A stretch of 64,000 nt of DNA from positions 1-64,000 of the forward strand of contig JBCBDU010000010.1 in the NCBI GenBank assembly GCA_038529355.1, in the 5' to 3' direction. Positions 36,251-44,251 of this stretch are shown here, one piece after another. The notes beneath the pieces are model-generated. The model had not been told where the DNA came from. It saw only the letters and a list, made by a program, of their open reading frames with translations, and made no database searches. Each line of letters opens with the position of its first letter. The stretch's first letter is position 1. The position numbers and the translations under genes are program-made. This DNA comes from CALBPI01 sp038529355. Lineage in GTDB: Bacteria; Pseudomonadota; Gammaproteobacteria; Steroidobacterales; Woeseiaceae.

Positions 36251-36526
36251 ATGACAGATAACAAGATTGTTAAGCGCCTTGCGGCAATTGCCCTACTGAT
36301 TCTCACACTGGCCCTTGCGATTGGTTACGGTATTAGCATAGCCACAGGCTCATCGGAGTTCGGGTTTGAGGCTGCTTTGGTGTTCGTCATGTACGCCTTT
36401 CTGACTGTAGTGCCGGTGGCCCTTTTACTAGGTGTCTTGCCGGTAATAGTGGTTGTCCTTGCGTTCCGGACTAAAAAGCAAAGAACTAGCGTCAGTATTA
36501 ACAATCGAGATCGAGCAGATCTCTAG
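36251..36526 (+). CDS. Small hypothetical membrane protein
   Basis: I do not recognise it. The 91-residue frame has a short charged start (MTDNKIVKRL), two hydrophobic segments (about residues 9-31 and 42-72) and a basic, polar C-terminal tail. There is no convincing ribosome site. Base use is less GC-rich and less biased than in neighbouring genes, as in a recently acquired or fast-evolving gene. It lies alone in the 640-base gap between the YyaL-type gene and the twin protease. It could be spurious, but the two clean membrane segments favour a real gene. Confidence 0.4.
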   Translation: MTDNKIVKRLAAIALLILTLALAIGYGISIATGSSEFGFEAALVFVMYAFLTVVPVALLLGVLPVIVVVLAFRTKKQRTSVSINNRDRADL

Positions 36527-36696
36527 CACTCGCAATACTCCTAGCTAAGGCACGTCCGCTTTTGGCCGATTGCCGGCCGCAAGCTCGGAGCGAATCTTCC
36601 CGTTCGAGCGTCCGCTGTTGGGAAAAGCTGATGTTCAAAGCGCGATCTGTTCGAACTCCGACCGAAAGATCAAATACTGCCTGTTGCAACTAACCG
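36527..36696. other. Intergenic stretch with two short direct repeats
   Basis: Between the small membrane ORF and the protease stop. CGTCCGCTTTTGG near 36553 and CGTCCGCTGTTGG near 36610 are similar motifs about 57 bases apart; each is followed by partly self-complementary sequence. I see no gene, and no U-run terminator for the protease transcript. The upstream half of the gap (36056-36250) holds only a hairpin, CGGGCAA-TCA-TTGCCCG at 36076-36092, which may end the YyaL-type transcript. Confidence 0.3.
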
Positions 36697-39480
36697 CTAC
36701 AGCGGGCGTCGTTGCCAGTCATCACCGGCGCGCTCGACGACAAAGCCCGGCCAGTAGTGCTGGTCGAGTTTTAACGTGATGACCTGCGGTGCATTGTTCC
36801 AGTCGAGTGTAGTCAGTCGCACCGACGAGCGGTCGGGCAGATCACGCACCACCTCAAGGAAGCGATCCAGATTCGGCGTCATCTGACCATTCACTTCGAC
36901 GATCCGCCGACCCGCCCATAATCCGTAGCGAGTTGCCGGCGAGCCATAACTGAAATACGCCACGTAGACGCCGTTCGGCACAATGCCGCGCTGGCGTGCC
37001 ATTTCGCGATACGGCTCCTGCAGCAATGCACCTGCCCATTGCACGACGCGACTGGCGCTGCGCCCGTCGAGCTGCTCGCTGCGAATCATCGCCTCGTGCA
37101 ATTCACTGTTACGCCAATACTCAACGCGTACCTGCTCCTTGCGAACGGCCGCTGCCGCGTCGGCAAAGCTGGTCACTAACGCACCATCAATCGTCAAAAT
37201 AATATCGCCGGGCTGCAGATGCTCGGCTGTGTCGGTCGCCGCCGCAACGCGCGATACCGTCAGCGCCTGCCGTCGCTCGGCATTGTTGCGCTCCAGCTTA
37301 TCGAGCCACGCTTCCGGCAGGCCCAGCTTACGGGCGCTGGCCAGCGGCATCAGCCCCCATTCGACTTCCAGCGAATAGATCGGCGATTGATCGCGCACGG
37401 TACGTACAAAATCCGTCAGAATGCGTGCCGGAATGCCGCGCGTGAACTGACCGCTTTCACCACCGACGGCAAAGCTCGACCAGCTCGCCACGACGTTGCC
37501 GCGTTTGTCGGCAAGCACGCCATCGACGTTCGGTGCGTTGACGACCGACACGACTTCAAGATTGAAATCGCGGAAACGTAGCGTACGGGAAATCGGCAAT
37601 ACCAGTGGATCCGTCGACGCAACGCGCGACTCTTGCGTCACGACACGATGCGTTGGTGTCATGCCAACCACCCACACCGGATCGTCGGGTCGCAACGGCA
37701 CATCAACAAAACTCGCATCACGCACAGGTGTATCGCCGATAAGCGTGGGATCGTATTGCACCATCGCAAGATTGTGCAGCGGATGCACATAGGCAACACG
37801 CGCCGGAATTTCCAGCGAACCGGCGAACGTGATCGAGACATCGCCCATTGCCATCGGCACCGTATTGCGATCTACCAGGACGAAACCGCGCGCGCGATCA
37901 ACGATCACGCCGGTGCCGTAGTAATGGCGCTCGGCAACACCCGAAATGGTGAACGGCAGATCGAAGTTCACGAGCACCAGCGACGGTGCCAGACGCGCGG
38001 CGCGCGGATCATCGACACTGGGAAACCGTGTACTGCCAGGTTGCAGCGACTCGGCGGGCGGTCCGTCAGCCAACGCACGACATGGCCACAAGCCAATCGC
38101 ATCATCGCGCTCACAGATATTTGCGGCATACCACGTACGATCGACACGTAGAATACGCAACTCCTGTTGGCGTGGCGCATCCAGCGTGACAAAGCGTAGT
38201 GGCACACGCGCATCATCGGCAAGCGTCGCCAACACATCACGCATCCCTTGCAGGTCCTTGACCGGTTTGCCATCAAGTTCGGTGATGACCGCGCCGCGCG
38301 GCACCGCAGAGCTGCTGAGCACATAGCCCGGGTTAGCGACGAATACGCCTTCGGCCGGCAAGTTGTAATGGCGCGCTTGCTGGTACGACAACGTGTTCAA
38401 TACGGCGTCGCCAAACTCCAGATAGCGACGCGGCGTGATGCTGTGCAAATCCGTGACCGGCAATGTCAGCACCAAAGGCTGTCCGCCGCGTTCGACCGTC
38501 AGCGCCACGGTGCCACCGACGCCATTGTCGAGCACCGCTTCGAACGGGATGAACTGGTTGATCGGCTCACCGTTCAGACGCGTCAGAATATCGCCGGGTC
38601 GCAATTGGTCGAAAGCGGGCGAGCCTGGCAACACATGCGCGACAGTCAACATCCCGGTGTCTTCGGCAAAGCGCTCGCGCATCAGGCTCTCGGTTTCCCC
38701 ACGCAACCCAAGACGACGCAGCTCGTCATACGGCTTGCGTACGAACGTGGTCTGCAACGTGCCGCGCGTGACCGGTTCGCTGGCGCGGATCAGCTCCAGG
38801 GCCCGCACGATGCGATTCAGCGGCAAGAAAAAGCTTGATGCGGCGCCTGAGCTACCGCCGGCGTTCAGCGCCAACACATCACCATCGATGTTGACGACCG
38901 GTGAACCGGACGAACCGCCGGAGGTGCCAGATGCAGCCTGATAATAGAACGTGTTGAAGTCGTTGTAGTTGCCACGTCCGTACTGCGGTGCAGGACGATC
39001 CAGACGCGCTAACGTGCCCGCCAGGATCGACAGTTTTTCGCCGGCATCATTGCCGATCACGCGGATTTCCGCACCCACTTTGGCGGCGGCGGGATTCAGC
39101 TGCAGCTCTTCCGGTTCGATATATTTCAACGCCGCCGGATCATAGCGATAGAAACCAAAATCATGCACCGGGTCGTAGTACACCGGACGCAATGACACCT
39201 CCTCATTGTTCAGGAACACAGCTTCTGCGATGACCGGCCCCGGTGTGACGACGTGACGATTGGTCAGGATCAGTCCGCGCTCGGCGTCAACAACAAACCC
39301 GGTAGCCTGCGAGCTGGTGTTCCAGCCGGTATCGAACGCACGCGTGCTATCGATCTTGATCGACACGACACCATCAGCGATACGTTCGAGCGTTTTGGAC
39401 CATTCCCGCGTTTCGGCGCTGACCGCGCACGACAGGCACATGAGCGCGATTGCAGCCGCGCGACGAATTGTTGTTGTCAT
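36697..39480 (-). CDS. Large twin-HtrA serine protease with PDZ domains (Nma111-like)
   Basis: A 927-residue exported protein with a signal peptide (MTTTIRRAAAIALMCLSCAV). The first trypsin-like HtrA domain (about 30-245) has His76 in TNRHVV, Asp107 in HDFGFYRYD and Ser191 in GSSGSP, so it should be active. PDZ-like domains follow (about 270-480). A second trypsin-like domain (about 530-730) has VDRNTV where the His is expected and no GSSGSP-type serine, so it is inactive, and another PDZ region follows to the end. Two HtrA units with a dead second one is the layout of yeast Nma111. It starts 16 bases after gcvPB and looks co-transcribed with the glycine cleavage genes; the reason is unknown. 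Confidence 0.88.
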   Translation of the reverse strand: MTTTIRRAAAIALMCLSCAVSAETREWSKTLERIADGVVSIKIDSTRAFDTGWNTSSQATGFVVDAERGLILTNRHVVTPGPVIAEAVFLNNEEVSLRPVYYDPVHDFGFYRYDPAALKYIEPEELQLNPAAAKVGAEIRVIGNDAGEKLSILAGTLARLDRPAPQYGRGNYNDFNTFYYQAASGTSGGSSGSPVVNIDGDVLALNAGGSSGAASSFFLPLNRIVRALELIRASEPVTRGTLQTTFVRKPYDELRRLGLRGETESLMRERFAEDTGMLTVAHVLPGSPAFDQLRPGDILTRLNGEPINQFIPFEAVLDNGVGGTVALTVERGGQPLVLTLPVTDLHSITPRRYLEFGDAVLNTLSYQQARHYNLPAEGVFVANPGYVLSSSAVPRGAVITELDGKPVKDLQGMRDVLATLADDARVPLRFVTLDAPRQQELRILRVDRTWYAANICERDDAIGLWPCRALADGPPAESLQPGSTRFPSVDDPRAARLAPSLVLVNFDLPFTISGVAERHYYGTGVIVDRARGFVLVDRNTVPMAMGDVSITFAGSLEIPARVAYVHPLHNLAMVQYDPTLIGDTPVRDASFVDVPLRPDDPVWVVGMTPTHRVVTQESRVASTDPLVLPISRTLRFRDFNLEVVSVVNAPNVDGVLADKRGNVVASWSSFAVGGESGQFTRGIPARILTDFVRTVRDQSPIYSLEVEWGLMPLASARKLGLPEAWLDKLERNNAERRQALTVSRVAAATDTAEHLQPGDIILTIDGALVTSFADAAAAVRKEQVRVEYWRNSELHEAMIRSEQLDGRSASRVVQWAGALLQEPYREMARQRGIVPNGVYVAYFSYGSPATRYGLWAGRRIVEVNGQMTPNLDRFLEVVRDLPDRSSVRLTTLDWNNAPQVITLKLDQHYWPGFVVERAGDDWQRRPL

Positions 39481-39496
39481 AGTTTGTCCGACCGCA

Positions 39497-40984
39497 TCAG
39501 TCCTGGTTAGTTGCGCGCCATGCGATATCCAGCTTGCGGGCTGCCTGGACATCATCCAGACGGCGCACTGGCAGCGACTGGGGCGCATCGTGGATGGACT
39601 GCGGATCTTCAACAACGCGCTTGGCGATACGAATCATCGCATCAACAAACAAGTCCAACGTCTGCTTCGTTTCTGTCTCGGTCGGCTCGATCAACAGACA
39701 CTCAGGCACCAATAGCGGGAAGTAGGTCGTCGGCGCGTGGAAGCCTTCGTCGAGCAACGCCTTGGCAATATCCATCGCGGTGATGTGATGCTCGCGTGCC
39801 GTTTTCTTCATCGTGATGATGAATTCATGACTGGCGCGCCGATTTGCGAATGCAAGCTCGAAGCCGGCCTGCGACAATTTCGCCATCAGATAGTTGGCAT
39901 TGAGTGTGGCGAACTCGCCGACGCGACGCATGCCGTCATCGCCCAGCATGCGCATGTAGATATACGCACGCAGCAGAACGCCGGCGTTACCCATGAAACC
40001 GGACAGACGGCCAATGCTGTGCGGGTAGTCGTCTTCGCTAAGCCAGTGGTAGTGATCATCGGTCTTGCCGACGACCGGGATTGGCATGTACGGCAACAAC
40101 CGCTCACCGACACCGACAGCGCCCGAACCAGGCCCACCGCCGCCGTGCGGCGTCGAAAACGTCTTGTGCAGGTTCATATGAATGACATCGAAACCCATAT
40201 CACCCGGGCGCACTTTGCCCAGAATGGCATTCAGATTGGCGCCGTCGTAGTACAGCAATCCACCGGCATCATGCACGATGGTGGCGATCTCCTTGATGCG
40301 ACGTTCGAATACGCCGAGTGTGGACGGATTCGTCAGCATGATGCCGGCCGTGTTCGGCCCCACCGCTTGCTTCAGCGCCTCAAGATCGACATCACCCTCT
40401 GCGTCCGTCGGCAACTCAACCACTTTGCAACCACACATCGTGGCCGTGGCCGGGTTAGTGCCATGTGCTGCGTCCGGCACGAGAATTTCGTTGCGCGCGA
40501 GATCGCCGCGCTGACGATGGTAGGCGCGAATCATCGCCACACCGGTCAACTCGCCTTGCGCGCCAGCCATGGGCGTCAGCGATACGCCTTGCATGCCCGT
40601 TACGGACTTAAGCATCTCCTGCAGCTCAAACATCGTCTCGAGAAAACCCTGACCATGGCTTTCCGGCCCTAGCGGATGACGATTGATAAAGCCGGGCAAC
40701 ATCGCCAGCGAATTGCACGCGCGCGGGTTGTACTTCATCGTGCACGAGCCGAGCGGATAGAAATGCGTGTCGATCGAGAAGTTCTTTTGCGACAACTGCG
40801 TGTAATGCCGCACGGTCTGCAACTCGGATACCTCGGGCAGAATCGTCGCTGACGTGCGCCGCTGACTGGCTGGGATCAGGTTGTCATCCAATAGCGCCTG
40901 CAAATCTTCGACCGGTGCTTGCGCTGCGTTAACGCGACCTGCTTCAGAGCGCTCGAAAATCAACGGTTGAGAATCATAATTCAT
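39497..40984 (-). CDS. gcvPB: Glycine dehydrogenase (decarboxylating) subunit 2
   Basis: The 495-residue C-terminal half of the P-protein, which carries PLP. The Schiff-base lysine lies in HMNLHKTFSTPHGGGGPG. Other segments are FYPLGSCTMKYNPRA and MVTPTEPMxxTDLDR-like C-terminal material. With subunit 1 it decarboxylates glycine and passes the aminomethyl group to GcvH. The start lies five bases after gcvPA. The split form is found in many bacteria and in some gammaproteobacterial lineages, while E. coli has a single long GcvP. Confidence 0.95.
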   Translation of the reverse strand: MNYDSQPLIFERSEAGRVNAAQAPVEDLQALLDDNLIPASQRRTSATILPEVSELQTVRHYTQLSQKNFSIDTHFYPLGSCTMKYNPRACNSLAMLPGFINRHPLGPESHGQGFLETMFELQEMLKSVTGMQGVSLTPMAGAQGELTGVAMIRAYHRQRGDLARNEILVPDAAHGTNPATATMCGCKVVELPTDAEGDVDLEALKQAVGPNTAGIMLTNPSTLGVFERRIKEIATIVHDAGGLLYYDGANLNAILGKVRPGDMGFDVIHMNLHKTFSTPHGGGGPGSGAVGVGERLLPYMPIPVVGKTDDHYHWLSEDDYPHSIGRLSGFMGNAGVLLRAYIYMRMLGDDGMRRVGEFATLNANYLMAKLSQAGFELAFANRRASHEFIITMKKTAREHHITAMDIAKALLDEGFHAPTTYFPLLVPECLLIEPTETETKQTLDLFVDAMIRIAKRVVEDPQSIHDAPQSLPVRRLDDVQAARKLDIAWRATNQD

Positions 40985-40989
40985 GTCAG

Positions 40990-42369
40990 TTACCCCGCAT
41001 CCCGAATATCGGCGCCGCGGCTCATCGCCGCCCGTAGACCGGTGACAAACTGTTGGATGTCTTCATCCGTTTTAGTTTCTGTCGAGCATACGAGCAGCGC
41101 GTTACCCAACTCCGGATAGTCGCGGGACAAATCCAGACCGCCCAGGATGCTGTCTTCGGCCATCGCCTTGAGCACGGGTGCAACAGGTCGATCCAGTTGC
41201 AGCACCGCTTCGTGGAAGAACGGCGCATCAAACAACTGACCAACGCCATTGATCGCGCTCGCCGCCGCCACCAGCTTGCGCGTCTGCGCGTGGCTCTGCG
41301 CTGCGACCTTGGCCAGTCCCTGCTCGCCCAGCAACGACAGATAAATAGTCGCTGCCGTTACCATCAAACCCTGATTAGTGCAGATGTTTGAGGTCGCTTT
41401 GGAGCGCCGGATATGCTGCTCGCGCGCTTGCAACGTCAGCGTAAAACCGGGCTTGCCGTCTACGTCAAGCGTGCGGCCAACGATTCGGCCGGGCAGCTGC
41501 CGCACCATCGACTCGCGTGTCGTCATGAATCCAAAATAAGGACCGCCCGATGACAGTGGCACGCCGAGCGGTTGGCCTTCGCCACAGACGATGTCCGCAC
41601 CGTTCTCGCCCCACTCGCCTGGTGGCTTGAGCAATGCAAGCGTGGTCGGATTAACGACTGCGATAACGAGCGCGCCAACGGCATGCGCGGCGTCGGTCAA
41701 CGCATCGACCTCTTCGATCGCACCGAAGAAGTTTGGCTGCTGCACGACCACCGCAACCGGCGCCTCCTCACCAGCGACCAATGCTTGTGCATCGCTCAGC
41801 CCATTGTTCGCCAATGGCGCAGCTTCAAAGCGCAAGCCCTGGGTCCCAGCGATCGCCTCGGCGACGTTTTGGTAGGTTCTGTTGACACCACCGGCAAATA
41901 CAACACGCCGCGATTTCGATTTGCGGTTCGCGCGCACAGCCATCAATGCCGCTTCGGCAACAGCGGACGCGCCGTCGTACAACGACGCGTTGCTCACCTG
42001 CATGCCGGTGAGGCTGGCAATCATCGATTGATACTCGTAGATCACCTGCAACGTGCCCTGACTCGCCTCCGCCTGATACGGCGTGTACGCACTGTAGAAT
42101 TCGCCGCGCGTTGTGATCTGCCATACCGCGGCAGGAATATGGTGTTCGTACGCACCGGCACCGATAAACGACAACGCATCGGCATCTTGCGCGGCACGCT
42201 GATGCATCAATCGGCTGATCTGCATTTCGTTCATTGCAGCCGGCACACCGTCGAGCCCATCGATCAGCAACTCAGCCGGAATTTCGTCGAACAGATCATC
42301 GACGCTGCCGACACCAATGGCGTCAAGCATGTCTCGAATGTCATCTTGCGTATGCGGGATAAAGGGCAT
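40990..42369 (-). CDS. gcvPA: Glycine dehydrogenase (decarboxylating) subunit 1
   Basis: The 459-residue N-terminal half of the P-protein, with PFIPHTQDDIRDML at the start, FIGAGAYEHHIPAAV, YTPYQAEASQGTLQ and QPNFFGAIEEVD. It has the transferase fold without the PLP lysine and pairs with GcvPB. It lies 16 bases after gcvH in the riboswitch-controlled operon. Confidence 0.96.
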   Translation of the reverse strand: MPFIPHTQDDIRDMLDAIGVGSVDDLFDEIPAELLIDGLDGVPAAMNEMQISRLMHQRAAQDADALSFIGAGAYEHHIPAAVWQITTRGEFYSAYTPYQAEASQGTLQVIYEYQSMIASLTGMQVSNASLYDGASAVAEAALMAVRANRKSKSRRVVFAGGVNRTYQNVAEAIAGTQGLRFEAAPLANNGLSDAQALVAGEEAPVAVVVQQPNFFGAIEEVDALTDAAHAVGALVIAVVNPTTLALLKPPGEWGENGADIVCGEGQPLGVPLSSGGPYFGFMTTRESMVRQLPGRIVGRTLDVDGKPGFTLTLQAREQHIRRSKATSNICTNQGLMVTAATIYLSLLGEQGLAKVAAQSHAQTRKLVAAASAINGVGQLFDAPFFHEAVLQLDRPVAPVLKAMAEDSILGGLDLSRDYPELGNALLVCSTETKTDEDIQQFVTGLRAAMSRGADIRDAG

Positions 42370-42385
42370 CGATTTAAGTCCTGTG

Positions 42386-42781
42386 TTATTCGTCCAGCGC
42401 TTCTAGGAACTGCTCGTAAGCATCTGCGTCCATTAAACCGTTCAATTCATCAGCGTCCGTCGGTGTGATGCGGGCGATCCAGCCATCCTCGTACGGTGAT
42501 TCGTTGATTTTCTCCGGCGCATCGATCAGCACTTCGTTGACAGCGATCACGGTCGCATCGATTGGCAGATACACATCGGACGCTGCCTTGACCGATTCAA
42601 CGACGGCCAGACCATCGCCGGACGACAGCACACCGTCGACCTCCGGCAATTCAACGAACACAAGATCGCCAAGCGCCTGTTGCGCATGATCAGTGATGCC
42701 TACAACAACGCTGCCGTCATCTTCCAGACGCAGCCACTCATGCTCTTCGGTGTATCGAAGATCTCCGGGTAAATCACTCAT
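42386..42781 (-). CDS. gcvH: Glycine cleavage system H protein
   Basis: The 131-residue lipoyl carrier shuttles the aminomethyl intermediate between P, T and L proteins. The lipoylation lysine lies in VVESVKAASDVYLP. The N-terminus has LRYTEEHEWLRLEDDG and VGITDHAQQALGDLVFVELPE. LipB, encoded at 16.8 kb, is expected to octanoylate it. It lies 39 bases after gcvT. Confidence 0.97.
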   Translation of the reverse strand: MSDLPGDLRYTEEHEWLRLEDDGSVVVGITDHAQQALGDLVFVELPEVDGVLSSGDGLAVVESVKAASDVYLPIDATVIAVNEVLIDAPEKINESPYEDGWIARITPTDADELNGLMDADAYEQFLEALDE

Positions 42782-42820
42782 CGCAGTCCTAAGCTCCTCA
42801 AAAAAATACGGTTGAACTGA

Positions 42821-43918
42821 TTACGCATCGTCCAGCGCAACGAGCACTTTGCCGCGCCGAACAAACGGCGGCTTGACGACCTGCACCGGCAGGCGTTTGT
42901 TGCGCACACTAACTTCGGCACGCGGGCCGATGTCGGCAGACACGCGCGCGAGCGCCACAGAACGATTCAGGGTCGGTGAGAATCCGCCGCTGGTGATCTC
43001 GCCAATCGCATCACCATCCTGCGCGTGTACAATCTGGTGGTCGCGCAGCACGCCGCGCCCCATTAGCACGAGCCCTACCAGCTTGCGGGTGGGTTCACTG
43101 GCGTCGAGTGCCGCCTCACCGACGAAGCCGCGTTGGCTCGTGCGATCGACGGTCCAGCCCAGATTGGACTCCAGCGGACTCGTCGTCTCGTCCATGTCGG
43201 AGCCATACAGATTCAGCCCGGCCTCAAGACGCAAGGTGTCGCGCGCACCAAGTCCAGCCGGTGCGATGCCTGCCTCCTGCAGTCGTTGCCAGCAGTCGCC
43301 GGCCACGGCTGCCGGCATCATCAATTCCCAACCGTCTTCGCCGGTGTAGCCGGTGCGTGCGACAAACCACGCATCATCGAAGGTCGCGTGAAACGGTTTC
43401 AGTGCCATCGCGGCATCTTGCAACGCGCCAGGCAACACACCGACCGCGCGCTCGCGAGCCAGCGGTCCTTGCACCGCGATCATCGCCAACCCGCTGCGCT
43501 CAGCAAGCGTCACGGTAAAGTCTTTGGCGATCTGCGCCATCCATGCCAGATCTTTTGCACGGGTTGCCGCGTTGACCACCAACCGATAGTCGTTGTCACC
43601 CATCCAATAGGCAATCAAATCATCAACAACGCCGCCGTCGGCATTCAGCATGCAGGTGTAGACGGCCTGACCGGGTTTGGCCGCCTTGTCGATATCGTTC
43701 GCCAGCAAGTGTTTGAGGAAGCGACGCGGCTCACCGTCATCGCCACTGATGTCGACGATCGTCATGTGCGACACATCGAACATGCCCGCCGCGCGGCGCA
43801 CAAGATGATGCTCGTCGAGTTGCGAGCCGTAGTGAAGCGGCATATCCCAGCCGCCGAAGTCGACCATTTTGCCGTTCGCGGCAACGTGAATCGCGTGCAA
43901 TACAGTCTTGTTGCCCAT
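42821..43918 (-). CDS. gcvT: Glycine cleavage system aminomethyltransferase (T protein)
   Basis: The 365-residue T protein releases ammonia and makes methylene-THF. Segments MVDFGGWDMPLHYGSQLDEH, FDVSHMTIVDI, RTGYTGEDGWELM and GLGARDTLRLEAGL are typical. A GGAGA ribosome site lies six to eight bases before the ATG and just downstream of the tandem glycine aptamers, which is where the riboswitch would control access or transcription. It is the first gene of the gcv operon. Confidence 0.96.
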   Translation of the reverse strand: MGNKTVLHAIHVAANGKMVDFGGWDMPLHYGSQLDEHHLVRRAAGMFDVSHMTIVDISGDDGEPRRFLKHLLANDIDKAAKPGQAVYTCMLNADGGVVDDLIAYWMGDNDYRLVVNAATRAKDLAWMAQIAKDFTVTLAERSGLAMIAVQGPLARERAVGVLPGALQDAAMALKPFHATFDDAWFVARTGYTGEDGWELMMPAAVAGDCWQRLQEAGIAPAGLGARDTLRLEAGLNLYGSDMDETTSPLESNLGWTVDRTSQRGFVGEAALDASEPTRKLVGLVLMGRGVLRDHQIVHAQDGDAIGEITSGGFSPTLNRSVALARVSADIGPRAEVSVRNKRLPVQVVKPPFVRRGKVLVALDDA

Positions 43919-43971
43919 GTGTTCTCCGGCGCTGGCTGGTTTTGGTGCCCGTGCGGCGCGCAGCGCCGTCC

Positions 43972-44157
43972 ACAGCCCCTCTGTCCGGTAACCTGAGAGA
44001 TCAAGCTGACGCGCGGCCAGCGTTCCCCTTCGGTGGACCCTGCCGGGCCGCTCTCCAGAGTCGATCGGTTTGCGCGGTCCGGGTTACCTGAGCGTTTCCG
44101 GGCTGGTTGCGCCTTCGGTGGCCGTCGTTTGCAACAACGGCGCTCTCCCGCAAAAAC
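43972..44157 (-). promoter_or_regulatory. Tandem glycine riboswitch upstream of gcvT
   Basis: On the minus strand two glycine aptamers follow each other. Aptamer 1 (about 44157-44080) runs from GGGAGAGCGCC through CCACCGAAGGCGCAACC to ACGCTCAGGTAACCCGG. Aptamer 2 (about 44063-43972) runs from TGGAGAGCGGCCC through CCACCGAAGGGGAACGC to ATCTCTCAGGTTACCGGACAG. The GGAGAG, CCGAAGG and CUCAGGUAAC/UUACCGGACAG elements are the family signatures, and the linker is short. It should sense glycine and switch on gcvT-gcvH-gcvPA-gcvPB. The boundaries are approximate. Confidence 0.93.
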
Positions 44158-44173
44158 TTGAGATCGAGCGAGC

Positions 44174-44179
44174 ATAATA
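44174..44179 (-). promoter_or_regulatory. Probable -10 box of the gcv operon
   Basis: TATTAT on the minus strand lies about 12 bases upstream of the predicted transcript start and about 17 before the first aptamer helix. The -35 region is weak. Divergent from it, TAGAAT at 44213-44218 may be the -10 of the DUF885 gene. Confidence 0.4.
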
Positions 44180-44251
44180 GCGATCACAATTCTCGAAAGC
44201 CAGCCGGTCACGTAGAATCAGAGGTTAGACAAACACACTTCAACTTGAGTC

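Noticed and set aside
39737..40672. 311-codon plus-strand frame opposite gcvPB
   Set aside because: Antisense shadow of a conserved enzyme, with irregular, His/Arg/Gln-rich composition and no domain.
41572..42468. 298-codon plus-strand frame opposite gcvPA
   Set aside because: Same reason as for gcvPB: antisense shadow, no motif, no ribosome site.
43133..43996. 287-codon plus-strand frame opposite gcvT running into the riboswitch
   Set aside because: Antisense to gcvT and to a structured RNA; composition is not protein-like.
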